64,000 nucleotides of DNA from Flavobacterium sp. J27 (GTDB lineage Bacteria; Bacteroidota; Bacteroidia; Flavobacteriales; Flavobacteriaceae). The notes beneath the pieces were generated by a model. The model was not told where the DNA came from. It was given only the letters and a program-made list of their open reading frames with translations, and made no database searches. Below, piece after piece: positions 1 through 8,257 of this stretch. How positions within the stretch are numbered: the first letter of the stretch is position 1; each line of letters starts with the position of its first letter. Position numbers and translations under genes: made by a program. Location of the stretch: the NCBI RefSeq assembly GCF_004303025.1, contig NZ_PJQW01000005.1, positions 236,456 to 300,455 on the forward strand, written 5' to 3'.

Positions 1-150
1 ATAATTATTATAACCGTTTCATTTTTAAATGTTTCTTGTACTACAGATGCGTATGATTCGGATATGGAAAACAATTCAGCTTCCATTCAATTAGACGATA
101 CTAGTACTACGACACAAACGGACCCTGTTATTATTCCTAAAAAAGACTAA
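1..150 (+). CDS. Small lipoprotein-like peptide, copy 1 (5' end cut by window)
   Basis: This is the 3' part of a 57-codon gene. The reading frame is open from base 1 and its 49 visible residues match codons 9-57 of the next two copies, apart from a Val-to-Ile change at the first visible codon. It keeps the hydrophobic stretch, the NVSC cysteine that looks like a lipobox, the Ser/Thr/Asp-rich middle and the end PVIIPKKD. The spacer to copy 2 differs by one base from the spacer between copies 2 and 3. I do not recognise the family. The array may continue upstream of the window. Confidence 0.6.
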   Translation: MIIITVSFLNVSCTTDAYDSDMENNSASIQLDDTSTTTQTDPVIIPKKD

Positions 151-179
151 TCTCAAATATAATACTAAAATTAAACCTT

Positions 180-353
180 ATGAAAAGATTTTTATTATTT
201 CTGGTAATTATTATAACCGTTTCGTTTTTAAATGTTTCTTGTACTACAGATGCGTATGATTCGGATATGGAAAACAATTCAGCTTCCATTCAATTAGACG
301 ATACTAGTACTACGACACAAACGGACCCTGTTATTATTCCTAAAAAAGACTAA
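180..353 (+). CDS. Small lipoprotein-like peptide, copy 2 (57 aa)
   Basis: The frame starts MKRF, runs through a hydrophobic segment (residues 5-19) and reaches a cysteine at residue 21 in the context NVSC, which resembles a Bacteroidota lipobox although the -3 residue is Asn. The mature part would be only 37 residues, acidic and Thr/Ser-rich, ending PVIIPKKD. It is the middle member of three tandem copies at a 203-bp period. No homologue is recognised. A function as a surface lipopeptide or as a signal read by the downstream sensor kinase is inference from position only. Confidence 0.65.
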   Translation: MKRFLLFLVIIITVSFLNVSCTTDAYDSDMENNSASIQLDDTSTTTQTDPVIIPKKD

Positions 354-382
354 TCCCAAATATAATACTAAAATTAAACCTT

Positions 383-556
383 ATGAAAAGATTTTTATTA
401 TCTCTGGTAATTATTATAACCGTTTCGTTTTTAAATGTTTCTTGTACTACAGATGCGTATGATTCGGATATGGAAAACAATTCAGCTTCCATTCAATTAG
501 ACGATACTAGTACTACGACACAAACGGACCCTGTTATTATTCCTAAAAAAGACTAA
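383..556 (+). CDS. Small lipoprotein-like peptide, copy 3 (57 aa)
   Basis: Third tandem copy of the same 57-codon gene. It differs from copy 2 by a Phe-to-Ser change at residue 7 inside the hydrophobic segment; the rest of the peptide, including the NVSC cysteine and the PVIIPKKD end, is the same. Downstream of the stop the sequence no longer matches the repeat spacer, so this is the 3' end of the array. The next gene encodes another small peptide with a related C-terminal ending. Confidence 0.65.
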   Translation: MKRFLLSLVIIITVSFLNVSCTTDAYDSDMENNSASIQLDDTSTTTQTDPVIIPKKD

Positions 557-593
557 TCTTTTAAAATAACTATAGCATTTAAAATTTATTATT

Positions 594-776
594 ATGAAAA
601 AAGCACTATTTTCTTTAAGTATTTTATTAGTAATTTCATCCTCTATAATTTCATACTTAACCGTCGATTTTAATTCTGAACGTCAGGAAATTGCTCAAGA
701 AAGTCAAGTTAATAATATTGTATTATTAGGAGATAGTAATTCTTATAACCCAATACTTATCGTTAAAAACGATTAA
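594..776 (+). CDS. Small secreted-type peptide (60 aa)
   Basis: A 60-codon frame with a basic start (MKK), a hydrophobic segment at residues 4-23 that fits an export signal, and a short polar remainder. It lacks the cysteine of the three upstream peptides but ends PILIVKND, which resembles their PVIIPKKD ending. It lies 37 bp after the array and 54 bp before the sensor-kinase gene, so it could share their transcript. No family is recognised. A pheromone or accessory role for the kinase is speculation from gene order. Confidence 0.55.
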   Translation: MKKALFSLSILLVISSSIISYLTVDFNSERQEIAQESQVNNIVLLGDSNSYNPILIVKND

Positions 777-830
777 ATTGTGTAAGAAAATCATTAAATT
801 TGTTATTCTATACAGATTAATTCTTGAATT

Positions 831-2849
831 TTGAAATATTTTGCTTTACTTATTTTTGTTTTTAATTTAATAAGTTGTTCTGAAAATAATAAGCAAGAAC
901 AAAAACTTGATATACAAAATCAAAGGATTAACAACTACCTTTCTTTAGCACAAAAAGAGACTATTTCCAAAGAAATGAGAATTCGATTTGGAGACTTAGC
1001 GTATGAAAGTATTAAGGTTCAGAAAAATGATTCTATTACTAGAAGAAATTATTTTAAAGTAGCCAATCGTTATTTTCCTCTTTATGAACTTGAAAAATAT
1101 AAGAAAGTAACCACAGAAGTTCTTAAACTTGGAAGAGAAAGTAAAGATTCTGCTACTATAGCAAAAGCGTTGTATTATTTAGGAGATTATTTTTTCGAAA
1201 ATGCAAAGAATGACAGTGCTTATTGGTATTATAATAACGCAGAGAAAATTTATAACAAAATTGATGATAAAGAAAACCTAGCCAATACAGTATTGCATAA
1301 AGCGTATGTTTTACGATTTGAAAAAGATTTTTTAGGTAGTGAAACTGCTACCATAAAAGCATTAGACATATCTGAAAAAATATCAGATAAACTACTTATA
1401 TATCAATGTTATGGGAATTTAGGAATAGCACTTGCTGGACTAGGAAACTATGAAAAAGCACTTTATTATCATGAAAAAGCGTTGCTTCAAATTGAAAAAT
1501 TAAAAGATAATTACTTGTATGAAGATTTTAAAGCGCAAACGTTTCATAATATAGGCTTAGTCTATCAAAGTAACAATCAGGATGAAAAAGCCTTGGAAAA
1601 TTTTTCACAAGGGCTAAGAATAAATAATCTACTTAGAAAACAACCTGTTTTGTATTCAGCACTTTTAGATAATTATGCCTATTCAAAATTTAAACTTAAT
1701 AACAATAAAGGATTTGAAGAGTTAAGCAGGGCCTTATTTATTAGAGACAGTATTAATAATATAGCTGGAATTATAAAAAGTAAAATTCATTTAACAGAAT
1801 ATTATCTATCAAAATCAAATACTTCTAAGGCATTACAATTAAATAATGAAGCCTATACATTAGCTAAAGAATCTAATTATAATAGTGAGATTTTAAAAAC
1901 ATTAGAATTATATACTAAAATTAATCCTTCTAACGGATTAAGTTATGCTAAAAAATATATTAAACTTAGTGATAGCTTATATGATCTAGAAAGAGCAACA
2001 AGAAATAAATTAGCTAGAATTGAATATGAAACAGATGAAATAATTCATGAAAATCAAGAAATATCAAGTCAAAAGAAGACTATTCTTACTGTTTCGATTT
2101 TAGTAGCATTCATTGGAGGCTTATTATTCATTATACTTTTCCAGAGAGCCAAACAAAAAGAGTTATTATTTACGCAAGAACAGCAAAAAGCCAATGAAGA
2201 AATTTATCAGTTAATGCTAGACCAACAAGCAAAGATTGATGAGGTTAAAAACATTGAAAAAAATAGAATAGCAAGAGAACTTCATGATGGAATTATGAAT
2301 AAATTGGCAAGTACAAGACTTAATTTATTTATTCTTACTAAAAGAAATGACGAGGAAACCATTAAAAAATGTATTGGTCATATTAACGAAATTCAAAATA
2401 TTGAGAAAGAAGTTAGAGTTATTGCTCATGAATTAAGCAATGATACTTTTTCTGAAAAAGGTAATTTTAAAACTATCTTAACCGAATTATTGTCTGAACA
2501 AAATGAATTATATAGTGCTACTTGTATTTATGATGTAGATAAAGATATTGTTTGGGAAAATATAGATATCGAAATAAAAATGAATTTGTATAGAATATTA
2601 CAAGAAGCACTGAACAACTGTAATAAATATGCAAATGCAGAAAATATTTATGTTAACATTGATAAACAAGAAAAAATTGTAACTTTACAAATAACTGATG
2701 ACGGGGAAGGCTTTAATACCAGTAAAGCCAGAAAAGGAATTGGGATGAAAAACATGCTTCAACGCACAGAAGCCGTTAAAGGAGAATTTAGTATTACTTC
2801 TGAAATTGGAAAAGGAACAACTATAATAATAAAATTACCAATCAATTAA
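831..2849 (+). CDS. TPR-containing sensor histidine kinase (HisKA_3 family), lipoprotein-type N-terminus
   Basis: 672 aa from a TTG start that gives a signal sequence and lipobox LISC with the cysteine at residue 16; a later start would lose this. Residues 20-390 are tetratricopeptide-type helical repeats, expected outside the membrane. One transmembrane segment lies at about 416-438, then a coiled coil and a HisKA_3 dimerisation domain with RELHDG (His about 485). The HATPase domain has an N box near NNCNKYANA, a G1 box DDGEGF and a G2 box GIGMKNM. This is the NarL/DegS-type kinase layout common in Bacteroidota. It is followed 15 bp later by its response regulator. Confidence 0.9.
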   Translation: MKYFALLIFVFNLISCSENNKQEQKLDIQNQRINNYLSLAQKETISKEMRIRFGDLAYESIKVQKNDSITRRNYFKVANRYFPLYELEKYKKVTTEVLKLGRESKDSATIAKALYYLGDYFFENAKNDSAYWYYNNAEKIYNKIDDKENLANTVLHKAYVLRFEKDFLGSETATIKALDISEKISDKLLIYQCYGNLGIALAGLGNYEKALYYHEKALLQIEKLKDNYLYEDFKAQTFHNIGLVYQSNNQDEKALENFSQGLRINNLLRKQPVLYSALLDNYAYSKFKLNNNKGFEELSRALFIRDSINNIAGIIKSKIHLTEYYLSKSNTSKALQLNNEAYTLAKESNYNSEILKTLELYTKINPSNGLSYAKKYIKLSDSLYDLERATRNKLARIEYETDEIIHENQEISSQKKTILTVSILVAFIGGLLFIILFQRAKQKELLFTQEQQKANEEIYQLMLDQQAKIDEVKNIEKNRIARELHDGIMNKLASTRLNLFILTKRNDEETIKKCIGHINEIQNIEKEVRVIAHELSNDTFSEKGNFKTILTELLSEQNELYSATCIYDVDKDIVWENIDIEIKMNLYRILQEALNNCNKYANAENIYVNIDKQEKIVTLQITDDGEGFNTSKARKGIGMKNMLQRTEAVKGEFSITSEIGKGTTIIIKLPIN

Positions 2850-2864
2850 AAATTATACTATACA

Positions 2865-3542
2865 ATGGGATCTAAGAAAGTAAATATTTTCATGATTGAC
2901 GATCACCCTTCAATGATTGAAGGTTATAAAAGCATTTTATCTTATAATGATTTAGGATATGAAATTATCGTAACGTCAGCTTTTGACTGTGAATCTGCCT
3001 ACAAAAGAATGATGAAATCAGAAGATTTATATGAATTTGATATGGTCTTTCTAGATTTAAGCCTTCCTCCTTATGAAGAAAAAAATATTAATTCTGGACA
3101 AGATTTAGCACTTTTAGCTAAGAAAAAATATCCATTTGCAAAAATTGTAATATTAACTTCTCATGCTGAAGCTTTTATTTTGTATGATATTCAAACAAAT
3201 ATTGAACCTGATGGTCTTTTAGTGAAAAGTGATTTTACTGCTGAAGAATTCTTAAGAGCTTTCGAAGTAATTATTAATAAAGAAAAGTATGTAAGTAAAA
3301 CAGTAAAAGAAAGTATTCAAGAAATGCTAGAAGTTAAAAATAATGTGTTTCTTGATGAAAATAATCGCACTATTATTTCATTACTTGCGCAAGGTGTACT
3401 TTCTAAAAACTTGCCAAATTATATCAATTTAGCTCAAAGTTCAATCGATAAAAGAAAAGCACAAATTAAAGATTATTTTTGTGTTAAAGGAGGAACAGAT
3501 GAAGATATTGTTAGAGAAGCAAAGAGACAAGGTTTTGTGTAA
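2865..3542 (+). CDS. Response regulator with degenerate LuxR-type output domain
   Basis: 225 aa. The receiver domain (about residues 5-130) has the acidic pair D12-D13, the phosphoacceptor D64 in FLDLSLPP, the switch Thr/Ser in ILTSH and the conserved Lys at about 121. The C-terminal 65 residues are helical and resemble a LuxR-type helix-turn-helix (NLAQSSIDKRKAQIKDYF) but poorly, so DNA binding is likely rather than certain. It is co-transcribed with the upstream TPR kinase, its presumed phosphodonor. It ends 3 bp from the convergent AlbA_2-type gene. Confidence 0.88.
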   Translation: MGSKKVNIFMIDDHPSMIEGYKSILSYNDLGYEIIVTSAFDCESAYKRMMKSEDLYEFDMVFLDLSLPPYEEKNINSGQDLALLAKKKYPFAKIVILTSHAEAFILYDIQTNIEPDGLLVKSDFTAEEFLRAFEVIINKEKYVSKTVKESIQEMLEVKNNVFLDENNRTIISLLAQGVLSKNLPNYINLAQSSIDKRKAQIKDYFCVKGGTDEDIVREAKRQGFV

Positions 3543-3545
3543 AAA

Positions 3546-4685
3546 TTAATTGTATTTCATTTTTCGCAAAACACGTATTGCTTCTTTGAATTCAACATAT
3601 ACTTTTGGATTATAAAACTTTTTGAAGGAATTTTTTCCTTCGATAAGTTTATGCTTTGCTTCTTCAAAACCATTTAAATAACATATCATTAAAGCGGAAG
3701 GAACTTTTAAAACATCTTTCTTTTCTCTTTCAGTTAAGCGGATTTCTTTTTCCAATTTTTTTAATAAACTTATGTTGGAATTATAAATATGATGCAGCAT
3801 TTTTCTATTGTATTGTGGCGGTTCAAAAAGCATTTGAGTTGTCATTTTATAATATCCATTGTCAAAAAAAGTTATGGTAAGTCTCTCTAAAGGATAATAA
3901 CTAGTCTTGTCATTTATTCCTAAAACAATATGTTCAGTTATAGTAAACGAGCTTTCATCATAAGAAATCGTTACATCATCTTGAGCAGAATAAAACAATT
4001 TTATTTGCTCATTAATTAATTCTATATCTACTCTAGAGTAAAATACGGTATTCCGTATATTCTTTTTTATTCCAGCCCAACAAACAACAAATAATTCTTT
4101 GAATACCTTATATTTACTAAACAAATCTTTGTGTTTGTTATTTATAAAATCTTGTACACCATCTAAGGTATGTTCTATACTGTTTCTCGAATTATTCTCA
4201 ATACTAATAACCGTTTCTGTATTTACTTTTGAAAAAGGAATTTTTTCTTCTGTAGGAATAGAATTACTGCCTCTTCTTACAAAAACAGTGTTTGCAAGAA
4301 TAGTATATATTCCTTTTTTAAACGAAGAAATTTTACTTTTAGGTTTTATAGTTACTAACCCTACTACTTTTTCTTTAGGTAAGTTAGGAAAAGGAACGTT
4401 TTCATATTGAATTCTAGGAGGGTTATCAATGTAAGCGTTTACCAAATTTTGAATTTTACTATCGTCAAAAAAATCATCGCCTACAATTTCATTATTTTCG
4501 TCTTCCACACCCACAATAATATATGAATTATTGGCTGGATTAGAATTCGATAAAGCACAAATATGTTTTAAGAACTTTGCCTTACCTTCTTTGGTATGTA
4601 AGTTTAATTGCCTTTTTTTATCATAAAAGCTACTTTCATCATTATGAGCTAATAAATTTTTAATCAGTAATCTTTTATTCAGCAT
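3546..4685 (-). CDS. AlbA_2 (Schlafen-type) domain protein
   Basis: 379 aa, no signal peptide. The N-terminal part (about 10-150) has the features of the AlbA_2/Schlafen domain: a FLKHICALSNSNP-type helix, the strand YIIVGVED, and the late element FVRRGSNSIP. These domains are often called putative transcriptional regulators or divergent AAA_4 proteins and are linked to nucleic-acid binding. The C-terminal 220 residues are not recognised. The gene stands alone and converges on the two-component operon with a 3-bp gap. The biological role is unknown. Confidence 0.7.
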   Translation of the reverse strand: MLNKRLLIKNLLAHNDESSFYDKKRQLNLHTKEGKAKFLKHICALSNSNPANNSYIIVGVEDENNEIVGDDFFDDSKIQNLVNAYIDNPPRIQYENVPFPNLPKEKVVGLVTIKPKSKISSFKKGIYTILANTVFVRRGSNSIPTEEKIPFSKVNTETVISIENNSRNSIEHTLDGVQDFINNKHKDLFSKYKVFKELFVVCWAGIKKNIRNTVFYSRVDIELINEQIKLFYSAQDDVTISYDESSFTITEHIVLGINDKTSYYPLERLTITFFDNGYYKMTTQMLFEPPQYNRKMLHHIYNSNISLLKKLEKEIRLTEREKKDVLKVPSALMICYLNGFEEAKHKLIEGKNSFKKFYNPKVYVEFKEAIRVLRKMKYN

Positions 4686-4914
4686 CTTTTAGAAAATATT
4701 TGCTACTAATTTACAGTTTTATTTCAGCTCATTCAAAAATGTTTTGCAACTAAATTAATTTCTTGACAATCTGTTAAATATAACACAATGTTTTACCATA
4801 TTTTCAAGGTTAAATTTTAACATTAAAGGCAAAAAACATGTAAATACAACCTGTGTATCTGTTGTAGTTTTACTACGATAAAAAATCAAACAAACAATAA
4901 AATTTTTTTAAAAC

Positions 4915-6027
4915 ATGAAAATGATGAAAACTAATTTCAGAAGAATCGCTTCACTTTTTGTCGTATCAAGTCTATTTTTTTCTTGTAGTAATGATACAAA
5001 TCTTGATAATAACAGTCAAGAACTTAATTATGTAACTCAAGAAAAAATAGAATTAGCAAAGTATGTTGCCAATGCCTTAAAAACAAACAATGGAGCTGAG
5101 TTATTAAGTAATAGTAAATTTCAAAACCTCAATGAAATATTACTTTCTGAAATTTTAACCGATTTAAAAATGAATAATAATGAAGAATTTTTTTCTTCTG
5201 AAATTAAAAAAGAGGGTATTTTAGAGTGTTTTGTATATAATCAGGAAAAAATGAATGCAACTACGTTAAAGGATTTGCAAATCCTTTTTGCCCCAGTAGA
5301 CGATAATACTAAAACGCTGGAAGGTATTGATATTAATGGAAATATAGTATTCGTTGATGCCTCTCAACCAAGTAACAAACCAATTCTTTTTATTGATCAA
5401 CATGGTAAATATGAATTTCAAAAAAACATGAATTCGTTGAATGAAGAATTAAAGAAAAGAGGGTTTGATACTCAAATGACAACAGCAAACATTTCGGGAA
5501 AAGCAACAGCTGTAGATTTTAATAAAATAGATTCAATAAAGTTATCAGACGTACAAGAACCTTGGTTTAAAGGAAACCCAGAAATTTATGCCATTGTATT
5601 TAACTTTGATCAAAATTTTAATGAGCCCAGTGTACCGCCTTTAAGAGTGTTACAAATGCCTTATATCAAAAAGAAAAATGTATTATATACTCCAGAACAA
5701 CCTTTTGTTTTTTGGAATGAACACACTCGAAATGCAGCTACCATGATTATTATGGAAGAGGATTCTGGCTTTGATTATGCAGGAGTTATTAACATTGTCG
5801 TACAAGCTATTGGAACAGGTGTAACATTAGGAACAGGAGACGCTGTTTGGACACCATTTGTAGTAAATACAGTTACGGCTGTTCTAGATGAAATAAAAGG
5901 AAGTTGGTCTACCGATTCTGATGATGAAATAGATCAATATTATATCATTAGAAAACAAAATGTGACCCAATTAAAAAGTGGTGCTAGTAACAATGCAGCA
6001 ATAACCTATTCTTTCGAAACCTTATAG
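4915..6027 (+). CDS. Lipoprotein, possibly DUF3103 family
   Basis: 370 aa with a type II signal peptide: basic start, hydrophobic stretch 11-22 and lipobox LFFSC with Cys at about residue 24. Several in-frame ATG codons lie together at 4915-4926; the first is taken. The mature protein is mixed alpha/beta with a Gly-rich hydrophobic stretch near residues 295-325. The segment EPWFKGNPEIYAIV and the overall plan resemble DUF3103 proteins, but I cannot confirm this. It is monocistronic and followed by a strong hairpin terminator. Confidence 0.7.
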   Translation: MKMMKTNFRRIASLFVVSSLFFSCSNDTNLDNNSQELNYVTQEKIELAKYVANALKTNNGAELLSNSKFQNLNEILLSEILTDLKMNNNEEFFSSEIKKEGILECFVYNQEKMNATTLKDLQILFAPVDDNTKTLEGIDINGNIVFVDASQPSNKPILFIDQHGKYEFQKNMNSLNEELKKRGFDTQMTTANISGKATAVDFNKIDSIKLSDVQEPWFKGNPEIYAIVFNFDQNFNEPSVPPLRVLQMPYIKKKNVLYTPEQPFVFWNEHTRNAATMIIMEEDSGFDYAGVINIVVQAIGTGVTLGTGDAVWTPFVVNTVTAVLDEIKGSWSTDSDDEIDQYYIIRKQNVTQLKSGASNNAAITYSFETL

Positions 6028-6045
6028 AAAATAAATTTAATCTTG

Positions 6046-6076
6046 AAAAGCACATTACTTAAATGTGCTTTTTTTG
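6046..6076 (+). terminator. Rho-independent terminator of the lipoprotein gene
   Basis: An 11-bp perfect stem (AAAAGCACATT with AATGTGCTTTT), a 5-nt loop and a run of T follow the stop codon at 6027 by 18 bases. Confidence 0.85.
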
Positions 6077-6176
6077 TTCTATTTAAAAAAAACAGAAAGT
6101 ATTGATTAGGAACATTTTATTGTGTAAAAACGCTTTTTTCTAATAAAAATTCTTAAAACAATAAAAACAAAATCAT

Positions 6177-6213
6177 AAATTACGCTTAAATAATGCTTAA
6201 GCGTAATTTTTTT
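6177..6213 (+). terminator. Second hairpin with T-tract upstream of the bat operon
   Basis: A perfect 13-bp stem (AAATTACGCTTAA with its reverse complement), a 7-nt loop (6190-6196) and seven T residues. No gene lies between it and the preceding terminator, so it may be a backup terminator, the end of a small RNA starting near 6080, or an attenuator in the leader of the MoxR gene 90 bp downstream. The rest of 6077-6302 shows no open frame of note. Confidence 0.6.
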
Positions 6214-6302
6214 AACGGTATATTAACATCGTAGTCCTAAATAAATTTTCAATTTTGAATTGTTAAATTTTTTTTGAAAATTTGAACCAAAATAAACTCA
6301 AA

Positions 6303-7307
6303 ATGGAAGAAAATACTGCCACTCTAGATATTAGAGCAATTAATGAAAAAATAGAAAGAGAAAGTGCTTTTGTTGATTTGCTAACAATGGAAATGAATAA
6401 AGTAATTGTTGGTCAAAAACACATGATTGAAAGACTGTTAATTGGACTTTTAGGGCAAGGACATATTTTACTAGAAGGTGTTCCTGGATTAGCTAAAACA
6501 TTAGCAATTAATACACTTTCACAAGCAGTACATGGTAGCTTTAGCAGAATTCAATTTACACCAGATTTATTACCTGCAGACGTTGTAGGTACTATGATTT
6601 ACAATATTAAAGAAAACGATTTTACTATTAAAAAAGGACCTATTTTTGCCAATTTTGTATTAGCAGATGAGATTAATCGTGCTCCAGCAAAAGTGCAATC
6701 AGCTTTATTAGAAGCCATGCAAGAAAAACAAGTAACGATAGGTGAAAATAGTTTCAAACTAGATAAACCTTTTCTAGTAATGGCAACGCAAAACCCAGTT
6801 GAGCAAGAAGGTACATATCCATTGCCTGAAGCACAAGTAGACCGTTTTATGCTAAAAACAGTTATAGATTATCCAAAAATGGAAGACGAAAGATTAGTTA
6901 TTCGTCAAAATTTATCTGGCGCTTTTGAAAAAGTAAATCAAGTGGTTACTTTAGAACAAATATTAAGAGCACAACAAGCAGTTAGAGAAGTTTATATGGA
7001 TGAAAAAATTGAAAAATATATTTTAGATATTATTTTTGCTACACGATATCCAGAAAAATATAAATTAGAAAGTTTAAAACCACTAATTAGCTTTGGCTCT
7101 TCTCCAAGGGGTAGTATCAATCTAGCTACTGCAGCAAAATGTTATGCTTTTATCAAACGAAGAGGATATGTAATTCCAGAAGATGTTAGAGCAGTAGTGC
7201 ATGATGTTTTACGTCATAGAATTGGAATTACATATGAAGCTGAAGCTGAAAATATTACTTCGGTAGATATCATTAATAAAATTGTTAATGAAGTTGAAGT
7301 GCCTTAA
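6303..7307 (+). CDS. MoxR-family AAA+ ATPase of the bat operon
   Basis: 334 aa from ATG 6303; an in-frame TTG at 6282 would add seven residues and is less likely. Walker A GVPGLAKT is at about 59-66, Walker B LADEINRA at about 120-127, and the sensor motif ATQNPVEQEGTYPLPEAQVD near 161. The MoxR-specific AAA_lid domain follows. MoxR proteins act as chaperone-like ATPases that load or activate partners carrying von Willebrand A (VWA) domains. Here it heads an operon with DUF58 and two VWA membrane proteins, which are its probable clients. Confidence 0.95.
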   Translation: MEENTATLDIRAINEKIERESAFVDLLTMEMNKVIVGQKHMIERLLIGLLGQGHILLEGVPGLAKTLAINTLSQAVHGSFSRIQFTPDLLPADVVGTMIYNIKENDFTIKKGPIFANFVLADEINRAPAKVQSALLEAMQEKQVTIGENSFKLDKPFLVMATQNPVEQEGTYPLPEAQVDRFMLKTVIDYPKMEDERLVIRQNLSGAFEKVNQVVTLEQILRAQQAVREVYMDEKIEKYILDIIFATRYPEKYKLESLKPLISFGSSPRGSINLATAAKCYAFIKRRGYVIPEDVRAVVHDVLRHRIGITYEAEAENITSVDIINKIVNEVEVP

Positions 7308-7317
7308 GATTAGTAGG

Positions 7318-7383
7318 CAGTAAACAGTAACAGTATGCAGTTTTGCTTTAATACTGAACACTTTTAACTGAACACTGAATACT
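7318..7383 (+). repeat. Intergenic CAGT/ACTG repeat tract
   Basis: The gap between the MoxR and DUF58 genes holds several CAGT units (7318-7340, read as CAGTAAACAGTAACAGT and CAG) followed by several ACTG units (7353-7383), so the two halves can pair imperfectly. Similar low-complexity CAGT/ACTG tracts occur between flavobacterial genes. The role, if any, is unknown. Confidence 0.55.
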
Positions 7384-7389
7384 AAAAAA

Positions 7390-8256
7390 ATGGAAACGAA
7401 AGAAATACTCAAAAAAGTTAGAAAAATAGAAATTAAGACCAGAAGATTGAGCGATCATATCTTTTCTGGTGAATATCATACATCTTTTAAAGGAAGAGGA
7501 ATGACTTTTTCTGAAGTACGTCAATATCAATACGGAGACGATGTAAGAGCTATTGATTGGAATGTTACGGCTAGATACAATGAACCTTATGTTAAGGTTT
7601 TTGAAGAAGAACGTGAACTAACCATGATGTTAATGGTAGACTGTAGTGGTTCTGAATCTTTTGGTTCTGTTAATCATTTTAAAAATGAAATTGTTACCGA
7701 AATTGCCGCTACTTTAGCTTTTTCGTCTACTCAGAACAACGATAAAGTAGGTTTAATTCTCTTTTCAGATGAAATAGAATTGTTTATTCCTCCTAAAAAA
7801 GGAAAATCTCATGTTTTGAGAATTATTCGAGAACTTATCGAATTTAAACCTAAAAGTAAAAAAACTGATTTAGCACAAGCGCTAAAATTTTTATCCAGTG
7901 TGATGAAGAAAAAAGCCATCGTATTTTTAATCTCCGATTTTATGGTAAAAGAATATGAACATACCTTAAAAATAGCGTCAAAAAAACACGATTTAACAGG
8001 GATTAGAGTATACGATAGAAGAGAGCAATCCATCCCTAATCTTGGTATTGTTAATATGTTAGATGCAGAAACAGGTGACACTTTTTTAGTAGATACGAGT
8101 TCAAAACAAGTGCGTTTGAATTATGAGAAATACTATAAAGAAAATGTAAAGTATTTCACCGAGATGTTTTCAAAATGTGGTGCTGGAACAGTAAGTGCAA
8201 GAGTAGATGAGAGTTATGTAACCAAATTGTTGGGGTATTTTAAAGCTAGAAATTAA
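7390..8256 (+). CDS. DUF58 domain protein of the bat operon
   Basis: 288 aa, soluble. The DUF58 signature region lies at about 37-75 (FSEVRQYQYGDDVRAIDWNV), followed by a VWA-like fold with the partial MIDAS DCSGSES near residue 83. DUF58 proteins form a set with MoxR and BatA/BatB in most bacteria and probably bind MoxR. The gene sits 82 bp after the MoxR gene and 1 bp before the next, in the usual bat order. The exact biochemical action is not known for the family. Confidence 0.93.
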   Translation: METKEILKKVRKIEIKTRRLSDHIFSGEYHTSFKGRGMTFSEVRQYQYGDDVRAIDWNVTARYNEPYVKVFEEERELTMMLMVDCSGSESFGSVNHFKNEIVTEIAATLAFSSTQNNDKVGLILFSDEIELFIPPKKGKSHVLRIIRELIEFKPKSKKTDLAQALKFLSSVMKKKAIVFLISDFMVKEYEHTLKIASKKHDLTGIRVYDRREQSIPNLGIVNMLDAETGDTFLVDTSSKQVRLNYEKYYKENVKYFTEMFSKCGAGTVSARVDESYVTKLLGYFKARN

Positions 8257-8257
8257 G

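Larger units (their letters stand above)
1..556 (+). repeat. 203-bp tandem repeat, about 2.7 copies
   Basis: Stop codons at 148-150, 351-353 and 554-556 and start codons at 180 and 383 all show an exact 203-bp period. The copies differ at only a handful of bases, which include spacer T/C (CTCAAATA versus CCCAAATA), codon 7 TTT/TCT and GTA/ATA at codon 9. Such low divergence points to recent amplification by unequal recombination. Copy number may differ between strains or be miscounted in short-read assemblies. Confidence 0.9.

Noticed and set aside
1-556. CRISPR-like array
   Set aside because: The repeat unit is 203 bp with continuous similarity and an open reading frame in each unit; there are no short repeats with unique spacers.
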